NCBI RefSeq assembly: GCF_018279705.1
Contig: NZ_CP036498.1
Coordinates: 4,357,001-4,421,000, forward strand
Source: Tardiphaga alba
GTDB taxonomy: Bacteria; Pseudomonadota; Alphaproteobacteria; Rhizobiales; Xanthobacteraceae
Reading direction: 5' to 3'
DNA: 64,000 nt
This document shows positions 34,638 to 43,791 of the stretch, one piece after another. Within the stretch, counting starts at the first letter, position 1. The number at the start of each line of letters is the position of its first letter. Both the position numbers and the translations under genes were made by a program. Under the pieces are notes generated by a model, which ran no database searches, was not told the DNA's origin, and saw nothing but the letters and a program-made list of their open reading frames with translations.

Positions 34638-35015
34638 TCAGGACCGCTTGAGAATGCCGTCGATCTCGGCCCTCGCCTCGAGAACCGCGTCGGTCAACGT
34701 CATCAGCGCTTCGGCGCTATCCGAATTGTCCCGCAGGGCGCTTTCCAGCCATTCGGCCGCGTCGGTGATCCGGAACGCGCCGACCGCTTCGGCCGAGCCC
34801 CGGAGCTTATGGGCGAGATCCGCCACGTTGGGCGGCATCCGGACGATTTTTTCGATCAGCTCGCTCGCCTGGGCCGCGAACATCGCCAGCACTTCGCGCT
34901 CTAGCGAGGCGTCGCCCATGGTCATGCGGTTCAGATGGTCGAGATTGATGGGTCCGTCATCGGGAACCAGCGGCGGTGACGGCATCCATTGAACCCATTC
35001 GAGGTGAAGTGGCAT
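34638..35015 (-). CDS. Single-domain Hpt phosphotransfer protein
   Basis: The 125-residue protein has an Hpt four-helix bundle with the phospho-accepting His69 in DLAHKLRGSAEAVGA. It has no kinase or receiver domain, so it would relay phosphate between a hybrid kinase and a response regulator. The start at 35015 is uncertain; another ATG at 34985 would shorten it by ten residues. It diverges from the giant coiled-coil gene, with a CtrA-like box in the gap. Confidence 0.78.
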   Translation of the reverse strand: MPLHLEWVQWMPSPPLVPDDGPINLDHLNRMTMGDASLEREVLAMFAAQASELIEKIVRMPPNVADLAHKLRGSAEAVGAFRITDAAEWLESALRDNSDSAEALMTLTDAVLEARAEIDGILKRS

Positions 35016-35213
35016 TGATATTGGCTCAGATTCCCCGCCGCCGGGGGTTCCGGCCGCACTTTTCGGCAGCCAAACACGGAATTGGTTAACGGAACGTTCT
35101 GTGTACGATCCGGCTTCTCGCCGCGGTTTTGACGAAAACTCGCCACGATTACGGGGCCATTCCGGATATTCGAAGCCTAACAACTAGTTACCGGCAGAAG
35201 CCGTTAACTATCA

Positions 35214-35229
35214 TTAAGAATGTCTTAAC
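35214..35229. promoter_or_regulatory. CtrA-like box upstream of the growth-pole ring gene
   Basis: TTAA-GAATGTC-TTAAC is a full match to the CtrA consensus TTAA-N7-TTAAC. It lies 175 bp before the start of the giant gene and about 200 bp before the divergent Hpt gene. A second TTAA with 6-nt spacing (35204-35207) is just upstream. Confidence 0.6.
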
Positions 35230-35403
35230 CAGAACCATTTCATTCGCGCGACCAAGCCAATAGGATGTTTGCGGAAGTAGCGGACAAGCCGAGCGACCGG
35301 CAGTCTGAATTCGTCTTGCGGGGTGCATCCGGCTTTGGCCGATGCAGCGAGACGACGCGTATGGGTACTTCCGGTGTTGCGTAACAGGGGGCGTGGAACG
35401 AGC

Positions 35404-38400
35404 ATGGCAAATAATTCGAAGAAGGCCAAAGATCCGACCGAAGTCGCCCTTTCCGCTATCCAGGAAGCCCTGAATATCGACGGGCCCCGCCCCGATCAGA
35501 CATTGCGCGCCGATAACGCGCCGGTCTCCGGCCCGGTCAATCTGGACGAGCCCAGCTTCGATTCCCGTATTTCTGCCGATCACCCGTCCTTCGAGCCCAC
35601 CGAAGAGCCGCGTTTCGGCCGCCGCGCCGCCAATGACGATCGCGAAACCATCGGCCAGATCCTGCAGGCGCTGCAGAAGAACCGCCCGGCCCGCAACGTC
35701 TACACGCTCGCCACGCTGTTTGCCGGCGTATGGGTGATCGGCGCCGGCGTCCTCACTTTTGCCTTCCTGCCAGCGCTGCAGGCCCTGATCGGTCAGGGCT
35801 CGGGCGGCACGCTCGCACTGGCCGGCCTCGCTGCCGTGCTGTTCGCCCCCATTCTGCTGTTCTACTTCCTCGCCAGCCTCGCCTGGCGCGGCCAGGAAAT
35901 GCGCCTGATCGCCCAGTCCATGGCCCAGGTCGCGATCCGCTTTTCCGAGCCCGAAGGCAGCGCCAGCGATTCCATGGTCACCGTGGGTCAGGCGATCCGC
36001 CGCGAAGTCGCCGCCATGGGTGACGGCATCGAGCGCGCCATCGCACGCGCCGGCGAACTGGAAAGCCTCGTCGCCAACGAAGTGTCGGCCCTCGAGCGCG
36101 CCTATTCCGACAACGAAGTGCGCATCCGCGCGCTGCTGCAGGACATCGCGCATCAGCGCGACAATCTCGTCGGTCAGGCCGAACAGGTCCGCTCGGCGAT
36201 TTCCGGTGTGCAGATCGACCTCCGCCACGACATCGCGCTGATTTCCGACGCCATCGCCTCGCGTGTCGATGAAGTCGCCAAGAGCATCACCAGCGCCCTC
36301 GAAGAGCGCGGCGAGCACATCACCGGCGCCCTCGGCCGCGCCGGCGACAACATGATTCTGGCGCTCGGCGAACGCGGCGGCGACCTGCTCGACCGCCTCG
36401 AGGAAGCCAGCTCCGAGACCACCCGCGCCGTGCTCGATGCATCGGAGCGCCTGACCACCAGCCTCAACTTCAAGACCGGTCACGTCCACGACGAGTTCGT
36501 CGATCTCGCCGATCGCGTCCACGAGATGCTGAACGAGCGCATCGACCGCATCACCAGCGACTTCGAGCAGCGCTCGGCGTCGATCGTCGATCGCGTCTCG
36601 GATCGCACCGAGCAGGTCCATGACTCGCTTAAGAATTCCAGCGACTCGCTACTGCTCGAGCTCGAACTGCGCAGCAACGACCTCGCCGGCAAGATCGACG
36701 ACGCCGGCAACCGCCTCGCCACCCAGGTTCTGACCTCGGGCGACAAGGCGAGCGAGTCGCTCGAAGCCACCGTCACCTCGCTGGCCGCCCGCGTCGCCAG
36801 CCAGACCGAGAGCGCACACGACACGCTCAGCCTGCAGATCAATGCGTTCGAACAGCTCGTGAAGGACCAGGGCTTCGAGCTCGCCGAGCGCTTCTCGCGC
36901 GACAGCGGCACGCTCGGTGCGTTGATCACCAAACACATCTCCGAATTCGATCGCACCGTGAAGACCTTCGGCGGCGAAGTGGTCGAGCGTCTCGGCCAGC
37001 GCACGGAAGACATCAACACCACGCTGAAGACCTATGTCGACGGCTTCGATGCCCGCGTCACCTCCAATATCGGCGGCATCACCGACACGCTCGACGGCCG
37101 CCTGGCGCATTTCGAAACCACGTTCGAAAACCGCGTCAACAGCCTCGACGTCTCGCTCGACGGCCGCATGAAGTCGTTCGACGCCACCGTCGACGAACGC
37201 CTCAAGGGCCTCGAAGAGACCTTCGACAACCGCGCCCAGTCGGTCACCGCGATCGTCGAAGCGCGCCTGCAGTCGCTGCAGTCGACCCTCACCGACGGCG
37301 CGACCCGTGCGGTCGATACTGTCGATGCCCGCCTCACCCACCTCACCACGTCGCTTACCGATGGCGCCGTGCAGGCCATTCACTCCATCGACGACCGGCT
37401 GTCGTTCCTCACGACCTCCCTCACCGAGGGCACCGTGCAGGCGATCGCTGCGATCGACTATCGCATCAACAACGTCACTGAGGCGATCGACGCGCGCAGC
37501 AACAACCTTGCCGACACCGTCACTGCGCGCTTCCAGGGCATTCATCAGGGTATCGAAACCCGCGCCGGCGCCATTGCCACCGAGATCGAAGGACGTGTCG
37601 AACAGTTCGAGGAGTTGCTCGGTTCGCGCATTGAGGCCGTCGCTGGCCGCATCGAGACCTCGGGCCGCACCGCGAGCGATCAGCTCATGGCGCGCGCCGA
37701 AGAACTGTCGGTCAACATCAAGGGCCATGTGGACGATGCCGAGCGCTCGCTCACCCATCTCATGGTCAACACCAGCGAGACCATCCAGGCAGGCGCCCGC
37801 GCCGCGCAAGAGTCTCTCGTCTCGGTCTCGACCGATGTCGGCGCGCAGCTGCGCCTGACCGCCACCGATATCGAGAGCTCGCTGACCGCCATCGGCACCA
37901 CCGCCGCTGGCGCCATCATCGCCAGCGCCCGCGAAGCCCAGACCACGCTCATCACCGCGTCCACGGATGCGTCCGAGCACGTCAAGACACTGTCGGCCGA
38001 TGTGGAGCGCACGCTCACCACGGCGGGCTCGACCACCGCAGCCTCGCTGATCGCCGGTGCACGCGACGCGCAGACCACCCTCGTCTCGACCTCGACCGAA
38101 GTCACGACGCAGATCCAGAGCCTGTCCGCCGATATCGAGCGCACCCTCACCACGGCCGGCACCGCCACCGCGGACGCCGTCCTCTCCGGTGCCCGCGCGG
38201 CGCAGTCGACGCTGGTCACTGCCTCGACCGATGCATCGCAGCAGGTCCGCTCGCTCGCCGCCGATGTCGAACGCACGCTGATCGCCGCCGGCAATGCCAG
38301 CGCGGAATCGATCCTCGCCTCGACCCGCAACGTGCAGTCCTCGCTCATCGAGGCCTCGACCGATGCCGCGAACCAGGTGCGCACCCTTGCGGCCGACGTC

Positions 38401-40857
38401 GAACGCAGCATCACGACCGCTGGCGCCACAACGGCAAGCTCGATCGTGGCCGGCGCACGCGAAGCCCAGACCACGCTCGTCTCGGCGTCGTCGGAAGCCA
38501 CCAGCCAGGTCCAGGCCCTTGCGGCCGATATGGAACGCAGCCTGATGGCCGCGAGCACCTCGACCACCGAGGCAATCGTCAGCCACGCCCGCGAAGCGCA
38601 GAACGCACTGGTCTCGGCCTCGTCGGAAACCACCGCGTCGGTCCGTACCCTCGCCATCGATGTCGAGCGCACGCTGCTCGCCATCGGCGCTGACTCGGCG
38701 TCCTCGCTGCTCAGCAGCGCCCGCGAAGTGCAGACCTCGCTCACCACCTCGTCCGCCGATGCCGCTGCGCAGATCAAGGCCATCTCGGTCGATATCGAGC
38801 GTACGCTGTCGGCCGTCACAGCCAACACCACCGACAATATCAAGGTCAGCGCTGCGCAGGCCCAGCAGTCGCTGGTCGCCGCCTCGACCGAGATCACCAC
38901 CAAGATCAAGACCACGTCGTCGGAGATCGAACGGTCGGTGTTCACGGCATCGGGCTCGTTCGGCACGACCATGAGCGCGAAGACCGACGAAATCGTCGGC
39001 TACGTGCAGCAGCAGACCGAACGTCTGTCGCAGATGGTGGACGCGAAGCGCGGCTCGCTGGTCGATGCACTCGGCGGCAAGGCCAACCAGCTCACGATCG
39101 ATATCGATCGCGTGACGGTGGATGCCCTGAAGGCGATCGAAAATCGCAGCCAGACCTTCTCGCAGACGCTGGCGACCTCCAGCACCGATGTCGCCCGGGC
39201 TATCACCACGGCTGGCGAACTCGCAGCCGGCGCGGTCAACAAGTCACTGAAGGACCTCGAAACCTCGTCGCGTACCGCCATCGAGCAGTCGCGCCAGGTG
39301 TCGATCACCGCCGTCACCGAGATGCAGGAAACCAGCAAGATCCTGCGCACCGACACGGTCGCCCTGTTCGAGCGGCTGCGTGAAGGCAACATCCTGCTGC
39401 AGGAAGTCCTCACCGGCGCCCACGACAACCTCAACTCGCTGGAGCGCGCCCTCGTCACCCGCGTGGCCGATTTCGTCGCCACCATGAACGACGTGACCTC
39501 GCGCAACGGCATCGCGACCCAGACGCTGGAAGAGCAGCTCACGCTGTTCTCGTCCAAGTCCGAGAAGGCGCTCGAAGACCTCGGCACGCTATCGACCCAG
39601 TTCGAGGCCCATGGCCATGCGCTGGTCGATGCCGCAGCTTTGGTCGAACAGAGCAACCGCTCGACTCTCACCTCGGTCGGCGACAAGAAGCAGGCACTGG
39701 AATCGCTGGTCTCCACCATCGATCTGCGCACCAATGATCTCGATCAGCGCCTCACCCGCTTCACCGGCCTGCTCGACGAGTCGCTGGCGGCCGCGGAAGA
39801 GCGTGCCCGCGACATCGCCCGCGTGGTCGCCGAAACCGCTGGTGCAGGCTCCTCGGCCATTACCAAGCAGTTCGAAGCCGTGCGCAGCGCGGCAGAAGAA
39901 GAGCGTCGCGTGACCTCGGAGGCCATGAACGACATCTATCAGCAGGGCACCAAGGAAGCCGAAGCCATGTTCAAGGCATCGACCGACAAGTTCGCGTCGA
40001 TGGTCCAGGGCATGAAGGCGATGGCTGCCGAGATGCACAACGAGCTCGAAGCCACCCGCGCCGACATGCGCCGCGGCGTGTTCGAGATGCCGCAGGAGGC
40101 CGCCGAGAGCACTGCGCAGATGCGCAAGGTGATCGTCGACCAGATCGAAGCCCTCGCCGAGCTCAACCGCATCGTCGCCCGTCACGGCCGCGGTATGGAC
40201 GTGGTGCAGACCAACGCCCGCAGCGCGCCGCAGCGCGAGCCGGAACCGGTGATGGCCACGGTCGGCAGCAGCCGCGCCGAGACCCGCGCAGAGGTGCGTA
40301 GCGAGCCGCGCAACGAAGCGCCGCGCCGTTCGCCGATCGGCACCGCTTCGAGCCTGCCGACTGCCGACTTCGGCAGCCCGTCGCGCCGCACCGAAGCGCC
40401 GTCGGTTGCACCGGCCGAACAGGACCGTGGCGATGGCTGGCTGACCGATCTGCTCGGCCGCGCCGAGGACGAAGAGCAGGAGCAGCCGCGCGCCCGCGCA
40501 GCGCAGCCTGCCGCGCCGAGCAATCCGCTGGAGTCGCTGTCGCTCGACATCGCGCGCCTCATGGATCGCAACCTCGCAGCCGAGATGTGGGACCGCTATC
40601 AGCGCGGCGAGCGCAAGGCCTTCAGCAAGCGCCTCTACACGCCCGCCGGCCAGAAGGCCTTTGATGAAGTCGCCCGCAAGTATCGCGCCGACCGCAACTT
40701 CAAGGGCACCGTGGATCGCTACATCACCGAATTCGAGCGCCTGCTCGACGAGGTGGCCCGCGATGAACGCGGCCCGAGCGCCCTGCGCAGCCACCTGACA
40801 TCGGAAACCGGTCAGGTCTACACGCTTCTGGCCCATGCCGCAGGCCGGCTGGGATAA
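35404..40857 (+). CDS. gpr: Giant coiled-coil membrane protein, growth-pole ring (GPR/RgsE) type
   Basis: The 1,817-residue protein has four parts. Residues 1-95 are acidic and probably disordered. Residues 100-122 and 135-161 are two membrane helices. Residues 212-1267 are exactly 48 units of 22 residues without any insertion, an apolipoprotein-like 11/22 periodicity. After more helices and a Pro/Arg-rich linker (about 1600-1700), a conserved end domain contains LMDRNLAAEMWDRYQRGERK and FSKRLYTPAGQKAFDEVARK. This matches the description of the Agrobacterium growth-pole ring protein and Sinorhizobium RgsE, large apolipoprotein-like proteins needed for polar growth. The ATG at 35404 lies 28 codons into the open frame. 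The name is inferred from architecture, not from alignment. Confidence 0.75.
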   Translation: MANNSKKAKDPTEVALSAIQEALNIDGPRPDQTLRADNAPVSGPVNLDEPSFDSRISADHPSFEPTEEPRFGRRAANDDRETIGQILQALQKNRPARNVYTLATLFAGVWVIGAGVLTFAFLPALQALIGQGSGGTLALAGLAAVLFAPILLFYFLASLAWRGQEMRLIAQSMAQVAIRFSEPEGSASDSMVTVGQAIRREVAAMGDGIERAIARAGELESLVANEVSALERAYSDNEVRIRALLQDIAHQRDNLVGQAEQVRSAISGVQIDLRHDIALISDAIASRVDEVAKSITSALEERGEHITGALGRAGDNMILALGERGGDLLDRLEEASSETTRAVLDASERLTTSLNFKTGHVHDEFVDLADRVHEMLNERIDRITSDFEQRSASIVDRVSDRTEQVHDSLKNSSDSLLLELELRSNDLAGKIDDAGNRLATQVLTSGDKASESLEATVTSLAARVASQTESAHDTLSLQINAFEQLVKDQGFELAERFSRDSGTLGALITKHISEFDRTVKTFGGEVVERLGQRTEDINTTLKTYVDGFDARVTSNIGGITDTLDGRLAHFETTFENRVNSLDVSLDGRMKSFDATVDERLKGLEETFDNRAQSVTAIVEARLQSLQSTLTDGATRAVDTVDARLTHLTTSLTDGAVQAIHSIDDRLSFLTTSLTEGTVQAIAAIDYRINNVTEAIDARSNNLADTVTARFQGIHQGIETRAGAIATEIEGRVEQFEELLGSRIEAVAGRIETSGRTASDQLMARAEELSVNIKGHVDDAERSLTHLMVNTSETIQAGARAAQESLVSVSTDVGAQLRLTATDIESSLTAIGTTAAGAIIASAREAQTTLITASTDASEHVKTLSADVERTLTTAGSTTAASLIAGARDAQTTLVSTSTEVTTQIQSLSADIERTLTTAGTATADAVLSGARAAQSTLVTASTDASQQVRSLAADVERTLIAAGNASAESILASTRNVQSSLIEASTDAANQVRTLAADVERSITTAGATTASSIVAGAREAQTTLVSASSEATSQVQALAADMERSLMAASTSTTEAIVSHAREAQNALVSASSETTASVRTLAIDVERTLLAIGADSASSLLSSAREVQTSLTTSSADAAAQIKAISVDIERTLSAVTANTTDNIKVSAAQAQQSLVAASTEITTKIKTTSSEIERSVFTASGSFGTTMSAKTDEIVGYVQQQTERLSQMVDAKRGSLVDALGGKANQLTIDIDRVTVDALKAIENRSQTFSQTLATSSTDVARAITTAGELAAGAVNKSLKDLETSSRTAIEQSRQVSITAVTEMQETSKILRTDTVALFERLREGNILLQEVLTGAHDNLNSLERALVTRVADFVATMNDVTSRNGIATQTLEEQLTLFSSKSEKALEDLGTLSTQFEAHGHALVDAAALVEQSNRSTLTSVGDKKQALESLVSTIDLRTNDLDQRLTRFTGLLDESLAAAEERARDIARVVAETAGAGSSAITKQFEAVRSAAEEERRVTSEAMNDIYQQGTKEAEAMFKASTDKFASMVQGMKAMAAEMHNELEATRADMRRGVFEMPQEAAESTAQMRKVIVDQIEALAELNRIVARHGRGMDVVQTNARSAPQREPEPVMATVGSSRAETRAEVRSEPRNEAPRRSPIGTASSLPTADFGSPSRRTEAPSVAPAEQDRGDGWLTDLLGRAEDEEQEQPRARAAQPAAPSNPLESLSLDIARLMDRNLAAEMWDRYQRGERKAFSKRLYTPAGQKAFDEVARKYRADRNFKGTVDRYITEFERLLDEVARDERGPSALRSHLTSETGQVYTLLAHAAGRLG
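36037..39204 (+). repeat. 48 tandem 22-codon units
   Basis: Each 66-bp unit encodes 22 residues and most end in L, V, I or F at position 22. Examples are DGRLAHFETTFENRVNSLDV (plus SL) and TDGAVQAIHSIDDRLSFLTT (plus SL). Units 27-44 (37753-38940) alternate two types (AREAQTTL-ending and ADVERTL-ending) and so form nine 44-residue super-repeats. No unit is longer or shorter than 22. Confidence 0.85.
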
Positions 40858-40880
40858 AGCTCAGCACAGATTGAAACGCG

Positions 40881-40911
40881 AAAGCGGAGGCAGCGCTGCC
40901 TCCGCTTTTTG
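40881..40911 (+). terminator. Terminator after the gpr gene
   Basis: AGCGGAGGCAGC and GCTGCCTCCGCT are fully complementary and are followed by TTTTTG. It lies 24 bp after the stop codon. Confidence 0.88.
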
Positions 40912-40940
40912 TTTGCACGTATCGCGAGATTGCTGATGGC

Positions 40941-41078
40941 CTCCCTCCCCGGAGCGAAGCGAATGGGGAGGGTCCGCCGATAGGCGGGGGTGGGGTCTAT
41001 CCCCACGTGACGTCGTACCGTGGTGCACCCCCACCCGTCCGCGCTTCGCGCGGCCACCCTCCCCACAAGGGGGAGGGA
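40941..41078. repeat. Intergenic palindromic repeat 2
   Basis: The arms CTCCCTCCCC...GGGGAGGGT and ACCCTCCCC...GGGGGAGGGA face each other around a GGTGGGG/CCCCACC centre. It lies between the gpr terminator and the convergent epimerase-like gene. It is of the same type as repeat 1. Confidence 0.7.
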
Positions 41079-41093
41079 AAGAACTGAGCGCTA

Positions 41094-41969
41094 CTAAGCG
41101 AACCCAATCCGCTGCGTAAAGCTGCGTGTCTCGCCGACCGCTATCTGCATCACGCCGGGCTTGTCGCTGAACTCGCCATCGAAATCCACCGCGCTCGCAA
41201 AACCATGCCATGGCTCGATGCAGAGAAAAGCTGCCCCCGATGGTTTCGACCAGATACCGAGTTGCGGGAAACCATCCCAGGCAAAGGTGATGGTCGGTGC
41301 CCCCGGCGCCTCATAGCGCAGCGATGTGCTGGCGATCCGATCGAAGATCATCGCGTCGGCGGCGAACAGGGCTTCGGACAAAGCGAGCGTATCGCCCTGC
41401 ACTGCGGTTGCTTCCGGCTGCGGCAGCAACAGCCCGCCGTCGAGCCGTCGGATCGGGGCTGGCTCCGGCTGCGCAAACACGATGCGATGCGCGGTCTTCG
41501 CGATGCCATCCGCGAGCGGCCAGTGAAATGCCGGATGCGCACCGATCGATGCCGGCAACATCTCGTCCCCGGTATTGGTGATCGCATAGCCGATCACCAG
41601 CTCGTCCTCATCGACCACGTAGGACACGTCGAGCCGGAAGGCGAACGGGTATTTGGCGCGGCTGGCCTCGTTGTCGCTCAGCGACAACACGCATAGCGTC
41701 TTCTCGCGCGCCGTCCAGGCAAAGAGCTGGTCGCGGGCAAAGCCGTGCTGGGTCATGGGATAGGTCTTGCCGCCATGACGGAGCACGTCATCCTTGAGCC
41801 GCCCGACGATGGGAAACAGGATCGGCGCGTGACGCGGCCATTCGGGGCCGGCCTGCCACAGCACCTCATAACCATCCGCATTCTTGAGCGAGCACAGCTC
41901 GGCGCCATCGGCCTTGATGGTGGCCATCACGCGGCCATTGCTGATGGTGAAGTGATCGTCGATAGCCAT
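41094..41969 (-). CDS. Aldose 1-epimerase family protein
   Basis: The 291-residue protein has the galactose-mutarotase fold motifs: ATIKADGAELCSLKNADGYE, PILFPIVGRLKDD, MTQHGFARD (His), GAHPAFHWP (His) and FLCIEPWHG (catalytic Glu). The pattern is closest to the LacX-like subgroup of aldose 1-epimerases, whose sugar is unclear. It is flanked by repeats on both sides and has no operon partner. Confidence 0.85.
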   Translation of the reverse strand: MAIDDHFTISNGRVMATIKADGAELCSLKNADGYEVLWQAGPEWPRHAPILFPIVGRLKDDVLRHGGKTYPMTQHGFARDQLFAWTAREKTLCVLSLSDNEASRAKYPFAFRLDVSYVVDEDELVIGYAITNTGDEMLPASIGAHPAFHWPLADGIAKTAHRIVFAQPEPAPIRRLDGGLLLPQPEATAVQGDTLALSEALFAADAMIFDRIASTSLRYEAPGAPTITFAWDGFPQLGIWSKPSGAAFLCIEPWHGFASAVDFDGEFSDKPGVMQIAVGETRSFTQRIGFA

Positions 41970-41979
41970 AAGCGCTCCT

Positions 41980-42068
41980 GTAGCCCGGGTGGAGCGCAGC
42001 GTAACCCGGGAACCGGCGTTTCAGCTAGCTCGACATCCCTGGATTAAACTGCGCTCCATCCGGGCTAC
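41980..42068. repeat. Intergenic palindromic repeat 6 (GTAGCCCGGGTGGAGC type)
   Basis: GTAGCCCGGGTGGAGCGCAG is matched in inverse by ...TGCGCTCCATCCGGGCTAC at the other end, with a 40-bp centre. It fills the gap between the epimerase-like gene and the Mla operon end. It shares its 'GTAG...CTAC' frame with the repeats at 52853 and 56489. Confidence 0.75.
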
Positions 42069-42071
42069 GGA

Positions 42072-42986
42072 TCAGCGCCTTCGCAACTGCTGCGGCGGCG
42101 CCTGCTGTTGCGGCGGCGGGGCCTGCTGCTGCGAGCTGGTGCTCGGGCCGAACAGCAGGCGCGTCGGGTTGCGGTCGAGATTGTTCACCGCGCGGCTGAC
42201 ATCGTTCAGCGTGCGCGAGGCATCGCCCAGAGTGCGGCGGCCATCGATGATCAACTGCCCGGTGCGCTTGTCGAGATTGTCGGTGAGTTCGTGGAACGAC
42301 TTCACGGCCGCGGTCAGCGCGCCGCCGTCCTTGCCGCCTGCCAATGTATCGAGGCCGAGCATGATATTGTCGGTCTTGGCGACGACGCCATCGGCCTTGC
42401 CCATGATGCTGTCGATCTTCTTCATAATGCCGTCGATGGACTCGGCATTCTTTGCGAGCACGCCGGTGAAGGTCTCGACATTGCTGAGCGCGCCCTTCAG
42501 CGCCTCCTGGTTGTCGGTGACCAGCCGGTTGACGTTCTGCAGCGTCGCACGCACGGCCTCGCCGATATCCCTGGTTGCATCAGGATCCGCGGTCAGCACC
42601 GGCACGCCGTCGGTGTCGAGCGGCACGTCCGGCGCATCCGGCGCGCCGCCCTTCAGCGCAATGGCGGCGACGCCGGTGAGGCCCTGGAATTCGAGACCGG
42701 CCAGCGTGTCCTTGCGGATCGGCGCCACGGTGTCGATCATCGCCAGCGCCACCACGCGCTTGGGATTGTCGAGCTTCACCGAAACCACTTCACCGACGCG
42801 AATGCCGTTGAAGTTCACATTGCCGCCATTGCGCAGGCCCGAGGCCGAGCCTTCGAACACGACACGCAACGGCGTGCGCTGCTTGCCCGAATGCAGGTTC
42901 TGAAACCACATCACGAAGCCGATCGCTGCCGCGATCACCGCCAGCGTGAAGGTTCCGATCAGGACGTAGTTCGCCCGCGTTTCCAT
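42072..42986 (-). CDS. mlaD: MlaD-type MCE lipid-transport protein
   Basis: The 304-residue protein has one N-terminal membrane helix (YVLIGTFTLAVIAAAIGFVM) and a single MCE domain, about residues 38-115 (VVFEGSASGLRNGGNVNFNG, VALAMIDTVAPIRKDTLAGL). A long helical region follows, then a Pro/Gln-rich tail ending in RRR. MlaD hexamers form the periplasmic lipid tunnel on the MlaFE transporter. It is last in the mlaE-mlaF-mlaD operon. No mlaC or mlaA is present here. Confidence 0.9.
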   Translation of the reverse strand: METRANYVLIGTFTLAVIAAAIGFVMWFQNLHSGKQRTPLRVVFEGSASGLRNGGNVNFNGIRVGEVVSVKLDNPKRVVALAMIDTVAPIRKDTLAGLEFQGLTGVAAIALKGGAPDAPDVPLDTDGVPVLTADPDATRDIGEAVRATLQNVNRLVTDNQEALKGALSNVETFTGVLAKNAESIDGIMKKIDSIMGKADGVVAKTDNIMLGLDTLAGGKDGGALTAAVKSFHELTDNLDKRTGQLIIDGRRTLGDASRTLNDVSRAVNNLDRNPTRLLFGPSTSSQQQAPPPQQQAPPQQLRRR

Positions 42987-43000
42987 TGCTCAAACTCCAG

Positions 43001-43789
43001 TCAAGCCATGACAGCGCGTGCGCGCTTGCCATGGAAATATTCACGTAGCCAGGGATGCGTCGCGGCCTGCATGTCGGCCATAGTCCCCTGTGCGATGATC
43101 TTGCCGCTACCGAGCACAGCGATGCGGTCGCAGGCGGTGTGCAGGCTGTCGAGGTCATGGGTCACCATGAACACCGTGAGCCCGAGCGTCCGCTGCAGCG
43201 TGCGCACCAGTTCGTCAAAATCGCCGGCGCCGATCGGGTCGAGGCCGGAGGTCGGCTCGTCGAGAAACACGATCTCCGGATCGAGTGCGAGCGCGCGCGC
43301 CAGCGCCACGCGCTTGATCATGCCGCCGGACAGTTCCGACGGATAGCGCTCCACCACTTCCGGCTTGAGACCCACCATGGCGAGCTTGGCCATGGTGATC
43401 TCGTCGAGCAGACGCTGCGAGACCTTCAGATATTCGCGCACCGGAAACTGGATGTTCTGCCGCACATTCAGCGACGAGAACAGGGCACCGTGCTGAAACA
43501 GGATGCCCCAGCGACGCTCGATGTCACGACGCGCCTTGTCGTTGCTGTGCAGATCGGTCCCGAACACCTCGATATTGCCCGACACTTTCGGCACCAGGCC
43601 GATGATGGTGCGCATCAGCACCGACTTGCCGGCGCCGGACGCGCCGACAAAGCCGAGGATTTCGCCGCGTGCGACATCGAGGTTGAGGCCGTCCAGCACC
43701 TTGCGGCTGCCGAAGGCGACCGTGAGGTCGCGAACGCGAATGATGGCTTCGCGCATGGCCGGGGCGACGTATGGTTCTGTCGGGCTCAT
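43001..43789 (-). CDS. mlaF: MlaF ABC transporter ATPase
   Basis: The 262-residue ATPase drives phospholipid transport by the Mla complex. It has Walker A GFVGASGAGKSVLM, the signature ELSGGMIKRVALARAL with Walker B EIVFLDEPTSGLDPIG, and the switch VTHDLDS. The MIKR after LSGG is typical of MlaF/Mkl proteins. The start is 2 nt after the mlaE stop, and 14 bp separate it from mlaD, so the three are co-translated. Confidence 0.93.
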   Translation of the reverse strand: MSPTEPYVAPAMREAIIRVRDLTVAFGSRKVLDGLNLDVARGEILGFVGASGAGKSVLMRTIIGLVPKVSGNIEVFGTDLHSNDKARRDIERRWGILFQHGALFSSLNVRQNIQFPVREYLKVSQRLLDEITMAKLAMVGLKPEVVERYPSELSGGMIKRVALARALALDPEIVFLDEPTSGLDPIGAGDFDELVRTLQRTLGLTVFMVTHDLDSLHTACDRIAVLGSGKIIAQGTMADMQAATHPWLREYFHGKRARAVMA

Positions 43790-43791
43790 GA

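Noticed and set aside
36649..38586. 645-residue minus-strand open frame inside the gpr gene
   Set aside because: Gly/Arg/Asp-rich antisense product of the 22-codon repeats; its own repeats mirror those of gpr.
36037..39204. CRISPR-like reading of the 66-bp periodicity
   Set aside because: The repeats are diverged, lack spacers and lie inside one long reading frame.
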